Shown here piece after piece: positions 8,696 through 16,194 of a stretch of 19,706 nt of DNA. Each line of letters begins with the position of its first letter. Position 1 is the stretch's first letter. Both the position numbers and the translations under genes were made by a program. The notes below the pieces were generated by a model, which searched no databases, had not been told where the DNA came from, and was given only the letters and a program-made list of their open reading frames with translations. Source of the stretch: Pavlovales sp. CCMP2436 (taxonomy: Eukaryota > Haptophyta > Pavlovophyceae > Pavlovales); assembly GCA_026770615.1 (NCBI GenBank), contig MU631314.1, positions 524,835 to 544,540 on the forward strand, written 5' to 3'.

Positions 8696-8740
8696 GGTTG
8701 AATGGTCTTCCCCTGTCCGGGGGTGACCTGAGCCATAGCC
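8696..8740 (-). repeat. Right terminal inverted repeat, intact
   Basis: Complement of the left end without the nested insertion. It preserves the pre-insertion sequence GGCTATGGCTCAGG and marks the transposon's outer edge at 8740, followed by AATA. Confidence 0.88.
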
Positions 8741-9853
8741 AATAGTGACCATATTATCCGCATACAGCTAGTCGGGTCCACCCTTGTATTCTGAAATTAA
8801 TTACAACATCTTTAATAAAGTCTGCACAATTGCAATTCGCGGGGTCCCGCACCGCGTGGGAACTTGACCACCAGTTCCCTGACGGCTCTGGCCCTGGGGC
8901 TGGGTGGACCTAACTTCGTCCTCGCGGAAGCCCCTCACCCTGCCAGGCTACCTTGGTGCTTATTTAGAATATGATTTTGGGCTAGGACTACTAGCTAGAA
9001 GATTTGGGGCGAGTGGGTAGTGCCCACCCGGTACGTGCGCTCCTCAACTGTTAGCTAAGTACAAAGGCCAAGGGGAGGAATTCATTCTGCTGACGGGGTT
9101 GAATGTGAGGGGAGGAATGAGTTTGTGCAGATCTACTACAAGGGCCGGCCCTCACATTTCTACTCCGCACAGACAAAGCCCCCCCCCCCCCCTCAACTGT
9201 TAGTTATAATTTATTCTGCTCGAGACCCGTCATCGTCGTCGGTTCATAACGACGTCACTCTCGCGAGTGAATCCGCCTTGCCTGCAGGTACCTCCGGTTG
9301 CGCCTGAGCGCTGAAGGCCCATCACTGACAAAAAATTATATCGTTGAGTTGCCGAAGGTGCCCAAGTCCTCGCCAAGGTTGCCGTCACCGCGTCAGGCCC
9401 GCCGGTTTCTTTTCAGTCGTCGTCACCACTGTTGCTCTCATCACTCGATCTCGAGTGTTTGCCGGGTTTGCTGGCCCAGTTCGCCAGTGAACTGAGATTA
9501 CCCTGGTGATGAACTCTGGGACAGACTCGCTCAAAACGCTTGTTTGCAGGGGATCGCGGGCAATAAGAAACCGTCGTATTAAGAAACTGAGCCTCGTTTT
9601 TTAGCCCTTCAATAGTAATTTTAACCAAAATTTGACCATTGCCTGTATGTAATTTGCTAAGAAACTCAGCCTCAGCCTCAAAACCCGCCGTTCTTCTTGC
9701 CCGCGATCCCGTCTTGCACATTTTTTTTAAAAAAGTTAAGTAAACGCCTGTTTTACAATAAGAACTGCTCGAAGGACGAGAAGCTCAACCAGCAGCCCAA
9801 GGACTTGCAACCCGCCGCCGAGGAGCCTCGCCCGAGCACCCACCAGGAGTCTC
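8741..9853. other. Spacer with MITE copy B, no supported complete gene
   Basis: Mixed-composition DNA. It contains a 14-C run (9179-9192), a short direct repeat CTCAACTGTTAG (about 9044 and 9193), MITE copy B (9549-9710) and the leader of the next gene. On the - strand, a frame through about 9506-9413 ends in SSDESNSGDDD and a stop, and could be a lone C-terminal exon; it is reported as a finding and not called here. Confidence 0.55.
9549..9710 (+). mobile_element. MITE-like element, copy B (162 bp)
   Basis: Starts GGGGATCGCGGGCAATAAGA and ends with a mirrored TTCTTCTTGCCCGCGATCCC. It is full-length homologous to the reverse complement of 990-1152, including AACCGTCGT, AAGAAACTGAGCCTC and GCTAAGAAACTCAGCCTCAG. 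The middle is AT-rich and more diverged. TTGCA lies just before the left end and again 3 bp after the right end, a weak duplication candidate. Confidence 0.8.
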
Positions 9854-10481
9854 ATGAGGACCACCACGCTTACGATTGCCCTCCTGGTCACGATCGCGCT
9901 GGGCTGCAGCCGCGCGGCCGTCTTGCGTGCGCAGCGTGCGCCCGCCCTTCCGCGCCACGTGCGCCGCAGCCGGGTCGTCGCCCTGGCGCGCGGCGACGAC
10001 GACGGCGAACCCCCTGCCGACGGAGAGGACGCTGCGGGTTCTTCGTACAGCACTGACTGGGATGCGGTGCGCGCGTCCCACCGGCTGAGCCCGCCCTGTG
10101 CGTCCCCTCCGAACCCGGCTGACCCCACTCTGCGCGTCTCTTCTGAACCCGCCCTGCGCGTCCTCTCCTGTACCCGGTTGATCGCTTTTTACCTCGCACG
10201 CCCATGTGTCCGGCTGCCGTGCTGCGCAGGACTGGAGGAGGTTCTCGCAGGAAGGCAGCTCCAACTGGCGACCGGAGGGCCGCGCTGCCTACACTGCTGA
10301 GGAGTTGACGAGCGCGCGCGCATCTCGCGTGATCTCCGACTTGCGGCAGTCCGTTCCGACTCCGTACGAGCTCATTCGCGATGTGAGGTTCTGGGTATCT
10401 CTGGTCGCCATATCTGCCCTCGCGCCTGCAATCTACCAGGTTATGCAGGCCGCCCCCCGTGTAGCCGAGGTGCTCGTGTGA
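9854..10481 (+). CDS. Small probable plastid membrane protein, two exons, 154 aa
   Basis: I do not recognise a named family. Exon 1 is 9854-10066 and exon 2 is 10230-10481; the GT-AG intron (163 nt) falls between codons and joins STDWDA to DWRRFSQEG. The N-terminus MRTTTLTIALLVTIALGCSRA is a signal peptide followed by an Arg/Ala-rich, acid-poor stretch (AVLRAQRAPALPRHVRRSRV), the bipartite arrangement of proteins sent to complex plastids. The mature part is polar, with a helix-rich segment (YTAEELTSARASRVISDLRQSVPTPYELIRDVRF) and one C-terminal membrane helix (WVSLVAISALAPAIYQVM). The start is the ATG directly before the hydrophobic core. The intron has degenerate repeats around CTGCGCGTC. 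Plastid location is inference from the leader. Reading exon 1 through the intron would give a different 148-aa product lacking the membrane helix, which looks less likely. Confidence 0.7.
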
Positions 10482-10698
10482 GATAAACCGGCACAGGAAA
10501 GGAGCACTTGCGCTCGACCCCTCCGCGACGGCGTTCTGTTTACGGCGAGTGAACAAACTGCCGGGCGCTTGCGCGCACACGCCAGCACGTATATATCAGT
10601 CTGCAGCATGTCTCAAGGGTCAACATCCGAATTATTGGCCAGTCCGGGGGAAATTCGAAAAAAGTCCGATGAAAAACCTAGCTAGACTAACTGGAGAT

Positions 10699-10774
10699 GG
10701 TGCCGCGGAGTTAGTTGCAGATTCGTGAATTGGGCGGTGCCCCATTCACGAATCTGCAACATACTCCGCGGCAC
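10699..10774. repeat. 76-nt hairpin with 32-bp arms
   Basis: The left arm 10699-10730 begins GGTGCCGCGGAGT and ends GATTCGTGAAT. The right arm 10743-10774 is its complement with only two adjacent mismatches. The 12-nt loop can itself pair (GGGC/GCCC). Near identity of the arms suggests a selected structure or a recent foldback. Confidence 0.9.
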
Positions 10775-10825
10775 CGCTTCGGGAACAATGACTGTCTTTT
10801 CAGTTTTCGCTTCCGAACGCTGAGA

Positions 10826-10859
10826 TATCAGTTACACGAAGTATGTTGTGTAACTGATA
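10826..10859. repeat. 12-bp perfect inverted repeat with extra half-sites
   Basis: TATCAGTTACAC (10826-10837) pairs with GTGTAACTGATA (10848-10859). Another TATCAGTT follows at about 10866-10873, and CAGTTTTCGC occurs both before (10801) and after the structure. The arrangement resembles operator or terminal-repeat half-sites; function unknown. Confidence 0.75.
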
Positions 10860-10895
10860 CCAGTTATCAGTTTTCGCAACATCTCGCGCGAGAGT

Positions 10896-11960
10896 ATGAT
10901 CGTCTTCACGGTGCTCCCTGCCGGTCTCGCCAAGGTGCCCAACGACGAGTGAACCGAGATATCCGCACGCACCCTCGGCCTCCCGAGCCCCACGTGCGCT
11001 CACCTCGTCGGGCGCCCACTCCACTAAGTCTTCGGCCGCAACACGACACACGTCGACCCCTACGGCGACACGCTCGCTGCAGCCACCAATTTCCAGGGCG
11101 GCCACTTCGCCAAGCTCCAGCACGACCTCGTCGTCAGGGCGGTCGCGCGCTTCGCGAACGTGTATGGCTGCACCCAAGCCCAGGCGGAGACCTCAGAGAT
11201 GTTCGGCTCCGTTCTGCGGCAGAACCCCGGTTCGATGCGGACCGAGGAGGCGCTTCTTCGCGTGCGCGCGGCTACAGTCGACGTCTATGACATCTATGTG
11301 GAGCTCGACCAGCCTGATGGACAGGCCGCCGCTGGTCACATCGTCGAGATGAAGACGCTCCACTTCGGCCTGACGCACTACAACGCGGTCGCGCCGACGC
11401 GCGGCCACGCGGTAGGGAACCGCTCGGGCAAGCTCGACGCTGAGCGCAGAGGGCAGCTCCAGCAGACCGACCGCGAGGTTTTTAGCACGCGAGAGGGCCA
11501 GGTGGGACCGATGGAGCAGCGCCTTAACGGCTTCCCCCCGTCATAGGCATAGCGACCGGGGCAGTCGAAAAGCCTCGACAACCTTCTCAAGAACTTTGCT
11601 GGCATGGGTGCGGAGACGTGGATGGGCAAGCTCAGCGCGCCGACGACGATGCAGGCGCGCAACACGCTTCTAGGGCTCATGCGCAAGGATCTCGGAGTGA
11701 TCGTGGCGCGCGGCCACGCCAGGCTCATCCTTGCCCGCGCGCGCTCGCTGCACACGCAGACTGCGCGCGCGGCCGCTGGTGCCCGGGGTGCACCTTGATT
11801 CCAGCGCACCGGCCGCTCGGCAAACGGGCCCGAGGACGCCCCTGCGCACGCGGACGGCGCGTACCGTGACGACAACTGGCGCAGCCACAATGCCGACAGG
11901 GGCGCACGCCTCGGCCGCGGTGGCCGCGACGGCCGCGGCGGACAGGGCACACGCACCTAA
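10896..11960 (+). pseudogene. Decayed PD-(D/E)XK-like nuclease-domain ORF of a retroelement-type family
   Basis: One uninterrupted frame of 355 codons from ATG 10896 to TAA 11958 carries five internal stops (TGA 10950, TAA 11025, TAG 11544, TAG 11550, TGA 11796) and no frameshift. Recognisable stretches are LPSPTCAHLVGRPL, VFGRNTTHVDPYGDTLAA, VDVYDIYVEL, GHIVEMKTLHFG (an E-x-K after an upstream acidic strand, codons 151-153), AERRGQLQQTDREVF, VGPMEQRLNGFP and LGVIVARGHARLILARAR. The tail is RGARLGRGGRDGRGGQG. I recall this block order downstream of reverse-transcriptase domains in dinoflagellate and haptophyte elements. No RT domain is visible upstream, so the copy is 5'-truncated or a solo ORF. 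The nuclease assignment is inference. Confidence 0.55.
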
Positions 11961-12889
11961 AGGAATAAATGAGAAGAATTAATTAATGAGTTCAACGGGT
12001 GTTGTTCAGTCACTGGCTTGGTCGACGTCAGGCTGAGGTCGAGCGATCGACTCAAACCCTCATGCACCAGCACTCACACCAAAGGGTGTGAGTGTGTGCG
12101 CCCCGGCCCCCACGCCCCGCCTCGGCCGCGCCTCGGCCGCCGCAGCCCTGCCGTGGCGGCCGCAGGGAGCAGCATCGTCTGTGTAGCCTTGGTAGCCTTG
12201 AGCGGCGCCTCCGTGTGCGGCCCGCCGCCGCGCGCAGCAGCGCCCTCCGCAAGCGCACGACGAACATCCACTCGAGGACCCGAGCGAGACGGGTGGTCGA
12301 GAGGTGCCAGCGAGTACCTCAAGTGGACAGCATTGCGACGCTACGAGCGCGCACACTGCGGCGGCCGCAGGGAGCAGCATCGTCGTCGTAGCCTTGGTAG
12401 CCTTGAGCGGCGTCTCCGCGAGCAGCCCGCCGCCGCGCGCAGCAGCGCCCACCGCAGCGCGCGACGCACATCCACTTGAGGACCCGAGCGAGGCGGGTGG
12501 TCGAGAGGTGCCAGCGAGTACCTCGAGTGGACAGCATCGCGCCGCTGCGAGCGCGCACACTGCGGTGGCCGCAGGAAGCAGCATCGTTGTCGTAGCCTTG
12601 GTAGCCTTGAGCGGCGTATTCGCGTGCTGCTCACCACCGCGCGAAACAGCTTCCGTCACAGCACGTGACAGAAGCAATAGCATGGTGGCGAAGACCAACA
12701 TCATGATGGTGAGCCAGGCAGCGCCCCCCTCGGGGGGCGCAGTTGCAGCTGTACGCTCGCGCAGCACAGGGAGCAGCGGGGCTACGATGGCGGAAGGAGT
12801 CTACGACTAGAGACGATTAATACGGGTCCCGAACAGCTAAGTCGATCTGAAGCTGTGAATTCCTGCTCATTCGACGCGAATCGATCCCC
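11961..12889. other. Spacer dominated by a tandem repeat
   Basis: Apart from the ~205-bp tandem repeat (12156-12650) nothing recognisable is present. Long frames are open on both strands across the repeat because of its GC bias. One + frame repeats GSSIVVVALVALSGV, and one - frame begins with a hydrophobic leader near 12700. Neither can be preferred. Confidence 0.5.
12156..12650. repeat. ~205-bp tandem repeat, about 2.4 units
   Basis: Unit 1 is 12156-12360, unit 2 is 12361-12564, and partial unit 3 runs from 12565 to about 12650. Landmarks repeated in each unit are GGCCGCAGG.AGCAGCATCGT and GTAGCCTTGGTAGCCTTGAG; units 1 and 2 also share GAGGTGCCAGCGAGTACCTC. Units 1 and 2 differ by a few substitutions and one inserted base in unit 1. 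At 204-205 bp the period is 68 codons minus or plus a base, so reading frame is kept between units 2 and 3 but not between 1 and 2. Confidence 0.88.
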
Positions 12890-12931
12890 GTGAAGCGCGT
12901 CTACAGAGCAGCAAGGCATCCCGCTCGCATC

Positions 12932-13330
12932 ATGCAGGAGGAGGCCGCGCGCTTTGACCTCGTGCTCGATGAACTCCCTCGCTCCCCGCCGCATAACGCT
13001 GCCGCGCGCCTCCTCGACCTTTCGCAGCGCGCGCCCAAGAACACCTCCAAGAACCCGAACGACGATCTCCACCACGCCGAGGACAAGATGCAGCGCCGCG
13101 AGGACAAGCAAGGCGCCGCCCACGACGCCCAGCATCCCAAGGCCACTACCGAAAGTCTCTTGCTCTCGCCGCTTATCAATGTTACGCTCCCTGCGACCTA
13201 TGCGCCGCCCCCCCCTCCGCGGATAGTACCTGCCAGAAGCGTACCCGCGCTTGCAGCCGCACGCTTTGCTCCCGCGGAGGCGCTGCGCTGCGTCTTAGCC
13301 ACTTCCCGGGAGTACCCGCGCCTGCTTTGA
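12932..13330 (+). CDS. Hypothetical protein exon or ORF, 132 aa
   Basis: Not recognised. The frame from ATG 12932 (open back to GTG 12890) to TGA 13328 has strongly G/C-biased third positions for its first 70 codons, as in the real exons of this window, which argues for coding. The product is charged and helical (MQEEAARFDLVLDELPRSPP, DKMQRREDKQGAAHDAQHPK) with a proline-rich stretch APPPPPRIVPARSVPALAAA. It is followed within about 50 bp by the coding segment from 13344, so the two may be exons or frames of one gene. A possible acceptor, CTACCTCTCAG, ends at 13377. Confidence 0.4.
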   Translation: MQEEAARFDLVLDELPRSPPHNAAARLLDLSQRAPKNTSKNPNDDLHHAEDKMQRREDKQGAAHDAQHPKATTESLLLSPLINVTLPATYAPPPPPRIVPARSVPALAAARFAPAEALRCVLATSREYPRLL

Positions 13331-13343
13331 CGCCCCTCGCCGC

Positions 13344-15232
13344 GCGCCATGCCCGCCTCCCTGTGCCTACCTCTCAGCGCACGGCATGCTGATCGGCACG
13401 TCCCGCTTCGGCTCCGTGGCGGGACGTGCGAGCGGGACGTGCCTCCCGCTTCGGGTCGCCGGCGACCCGCTTGTCGACGCGTTCGGCGCGCACCTCGACG
13501 CGCCGCGCGCCTACCCCACGGGCAACCCGTACGGCATCCTGGGCGACCCGCAAGACATGCCTCCCCTGGCGATGCCACCGCGCGCCGACAGCGCCAAGAT
13601 GAAGCTGCTCTGCGATGAGGACGGTTTCAGTCACGAGGCGCCCGCCGAGTCCCTCTTCAAAAAAAAAACGCGCGCCCGCGCACGCACGTCAAGCAGCGCC
13701 GCCGCCTGGTCCTCGGCCCGGTGAAAGCTGTGGCACAGACCGACTACACGTGGTCGTTGTCGGAGGAGGAGCAGGAGCAGACGACCCAGGGCAAGAAGCA
13801 CTACCGCCACGGCCGTGGCGACCACCAGAAGCAGTGCGCGTCCCCCGCCACGGAGCTGCAACCGGACATGCCGCCTACGCCGCCGCTCCCGAACGACGAG
13901 ATGCCAAGCCGCCTACCGGACGATGCGCCGCTCCCAAACGATGAGAATATGCAGCCGCTCACCGAGGATAAGATGCCAAGCCGCTCGCCGCAGGTCTCGC
14001 CGCACGAGAGCGGTGACGACGACTATGAGCTAGTCGCTGCCGCACCGGCCGCCGCCCGCGCCCGCCGCTCGCCGCTCGCGCCTCACCTGACCTTGCCGCC
14101 GCGCACCGCCCTGCCGCCGACGCACCGCTCGCTCTGCCTCACGCCGCCCTCGGGTGCGTCCTCGCCGGTGCTCCGCCGCGCCCGCCGCTCGGTGCTTGCT
14201 CCTCGCAAACTCGCCTCGCCCTCCTACTCGCCCGCCTCCGCCGCACGGAGCCCCGCCACCATCCCGCACTCGCCCACATCCTTCGGGCAGAGCTTCGGAC
14301 AGAGCCCCGCCATCATCCCGCACTCGCCCACCTCCTTTGGACAGAGCCCCCCGCCGAGCGACGACGATGACGATGCGCTGATGACGCCGGTGGGCTCGCC
14401 GGTGGGCTCGCCGCCGGTCACGCCGGTCCGCCGCCGCCGCCACGACGAGGTGCCCTCGAGCGCCGAGGCGCCGCTTCCCTCGGGCAGCCAGGGCGAGACC
14501 CTTGCCGCGTCGCTCGACCTGCTGCACGTCGTCAGCGACAAGGACGCGACGCACCACCAGAGGATCTCGCTTGAGCATGTGCTGCTCTACGGCATCCGCG
14601 TCGGCGAGCGGCTCCGGTTCAACCACCGCTACGTATACGGCAAGCACTCCGTCTCCGTGGGCTGCAAGTACTCCAGCGTGCAGAACTACAAGCGCCCCAT
14701 CCGCACTTTCCTCTTCGCCGGGATTTACGACGAATTCGATGCGAAGTCGTGCCAGCTCACGATCATGCTGACCTGGGCCGCCCGCTCCTACAACCTCGCG
14801 CTGCCGGCTCTGCGCCATTACGTCTCGCGCCGCGCCGAGTGCGGCCGGGTCATCGGCGATACCACGATCTGGCTAGGAGCGGACAGGACCGACTTCGACG
14901 CGCTCACCAAAACCCTCATCCTGCGCCTGACCTTTGGCGGCAAGTACGACACGTTCGAGAAGGAGCAGAATTGCAAGCTCTCGGGCGCCATATATAAAAA
15001 CAGAATCCAATATAGTCGTTTCGAAAAATTCTCCAAAACCCAAACCCCTGCTGCGAACCCGCCGGAGTGCCCGCCGTCCCGCCCGAGCCGCACGACGCGC
15101 GCGAGCCGCTGCACCCGCCGCGGGTTCGCGAGCAACGCGCTCCCGCCGGAGGTGCCCGCCGTCCCGCCCGAGCCGCACGACGCGCTCGCGAGGGCGGACG
15201 AGGTGAGGAAGGCGCGCGTGCGCGCGGAGTAG
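13344..15232 (+). pseudogene. TV-Pol-like (transposon/virus family-A-type polymerase) ORF, frame-disrupted
   Basis: The frame from 13344 (ATG 13386) runs to an A10 tract (13659-13668), after which sense continues in the next frame as KQRRRLVLGPVKAVAQTDYT to TAG 15230. Numbering from 13721, residues about 40-270 are Pro/Ser-rich low complexity, with a duplicated IPHSPTSFGQS. Residues about 310-425 form a compact domain: GCKYSSVQNYKRPIRTFLF, then GIYDEFDAKSCQLTIMLTWA (possible motif A, Asp340), then LRHYVSRRAE, then DALTKTLILRLTFGGKY (possible motif B, Lys397, Gly406-Gly407). This order resembles the polymerase-like domain found in protist transposons and Polinton-like viruses. The frame then enters AT-rich foreign-looking DNA (about 14988-15056) and low-complexity sequence, so the palm is incomplete. 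Assignment is from memory of motif layout. Confidence 0.45.
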
Positions 15233-15575
15233 AAGGCGGCGGCGGCGGCGCGGCGTCGCTGTCTACCACGGGGCCGCCGGCGGCAGGCGCACGGGCTTCT
15301 CCTACGGCTGGGCGATCGAGTCGCTCGGCGATATTCCCCTGCCGTCGCCCGGCGCGACGTCTCGGCAGCGCGCGGCGCCCGGCTCGTTCCCCGAGGACGA
15401 CGACGAGGACGAGGACGGCGACGGCCACGGCCTCGAGGTCGACGGGCTGGCCGACGGAGAGCAGGCCGCGGACGAGGGCCTCGCCACGTACGCGAGCACG
15501 GCCGGGGCGATCGACCAGCGCGAGGCCGAGGTCGAGCGCTGCTACTCGGTTCAGGACTTTGCGAGCGGTATGAAT
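15203..15575 (+). pseudogene. Downstream coding-like segment, frame-shifted continuation
   Basis: In the +1 frame relative to the preceding ORF, a protein-like stretch runs from about 15255: VAVYHGAAGGRRTGFSYGWA, IESLGDIPLPS, an acidic region PEDDDEDEDGDG, and DQREAEVERCYSVQDFASGM. Third-position G/C bias stays high until about 15560. A GTGAGG at 15202 could be a donor, making this a later exon; alternatively it is a decayed continuation. After 15575 the sequence becomes a hairpin and repeat and coding character is lost, although the frame stays open to 15788. Confidence 0.35.
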
Positions 15576-15828
15576 CGACTAATAGATATGAACCGGGGGG
15601 CTTCGCCCCCCGCACCCCACGCCTGCGGCGGGCTTTGCCGGAAGGTCTCGGCCACGCCCGTGCACCTTTTTTGCACCTTCGGGGCTTCCACAGCCCGCAA
15701 TTTTGTGTCAGTTTATGTCGTTGGGGTTGAAGGCCAATTCCATGTCTACGAGGGTCTAGAGCGTTGCTTACTCGGTTCAGGACTTTGAAAGCGGTATGAA
15801 TCGACTTAATAGTTATGAACCGGGGGGC
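15543..15828 (+). repeat. ~60-bp direct repeat pair flanking about 167 bp
   Basis: Copies at 15543-15601 and 15769-15828 share TACTCGGTTCAGGACTTTG, AGCGGTATGAATCGACT, TATGAACCGGGGGGC. The first copy ends in a perfect hairpin GGGGGGC-TTC-GCCCCCC (15595-15611). Copy 1 is in coding-like sequence and copy 2 is not. Confidence 0.85.
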
Positions 15829-16194
15829 GAAACCCAGCTCTCCGGGCAGAAGCGTGTTCGCCCCAGGTCCGCAGGATCTGACGATTGCAAAAAAAGAAAA
15901 CCTTTAAAGAACAAAAACAACAAATGAATTCCAGGCTGCCCCGCTCGCCCTTCATCCCGTAGCCCCTCATCCCGCAGCTCACCAAGCCACCAACCTTGGA
16001 AGTTGCTCAAAAACATGTGAACCAGCCCCAGGTCCGCAGGATCCCTATTTCACTTCAGGCTGGCGGAGATTAAAAGTAAAAAAGAAATTTATCCTCCTTT
16101 TCAGAGGTCGTCCCCCGACCACGCAGTCACGATAATTTCGCATGATGATTGAACCAACCAGCTCGCGCACAGGGCATAGCTCGTGAGCTATAGG
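15789..16194. other. Spacer/leader before the ATPase gene
   Basis: AT-richer sequence with no convincing gene. It contains a 19-bp direct repeat GCCCCAGGTCCGCAGGATC at 15860-15878 and 16025-16043 flanking 146 bp, an A-rich patch at about 15888-15925, and a small palindrome ATAGCTC-GT-GAGCTAT (16176-16191) ending three bases before the ATPase ATG. Confidence 0.65.

Larger units (their letters stand above)
5063..8740 (+). mobile_element. Degenerate TIR DNA transposon with internal transposase-like gene
   Basis: The right end (8696-8740), read as complement, begins GGCTATGGCTCAGGTCACCC and continues to AAGACCATTCAACC. The left end begins with the same GGCTATGG at 5063-5070, is interrupted by a nested insertion, and resumes with CTCAGGTCACCCCCGGACA at 5234-5252 and AAGACCATTCAACC at 5268-5281. 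The left arm has an extra 11 or so bases in the middle. The flanking AATA at 5059-5062 and 8741-8744 is a candidate 4-bp target duplication, though AT-rich and short. The + strand interior (5484-8471) holds a broken gene. I cannot assign a superfamily from the ends alone. Confidence 0.8.
10482..10895. other. Spacer with two hairpins
   Basis: Between the plastid-protein gene and the decayed nuclease-like ORF. It contains a TATATA at about 10590 and the two strong inverted repeats listed separately. No coding frame is convincing. Confidence 0.6.

Noticed and set aside
10699..10774. Rho-independent terminator or Helitron 3' hairpin
   Set aside because: No U-tract follows, the organism appears eukaryotic, and the downstream sequence lacks a CTRR-type end.
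12060..12767. Ankyrin-repeat protein on the - strand
   Set aside because: TPLKA and LLRAAAG-like words recur but fall in different frames, and the 205-bp period does not fit 33-residue repeats; too weak to call.
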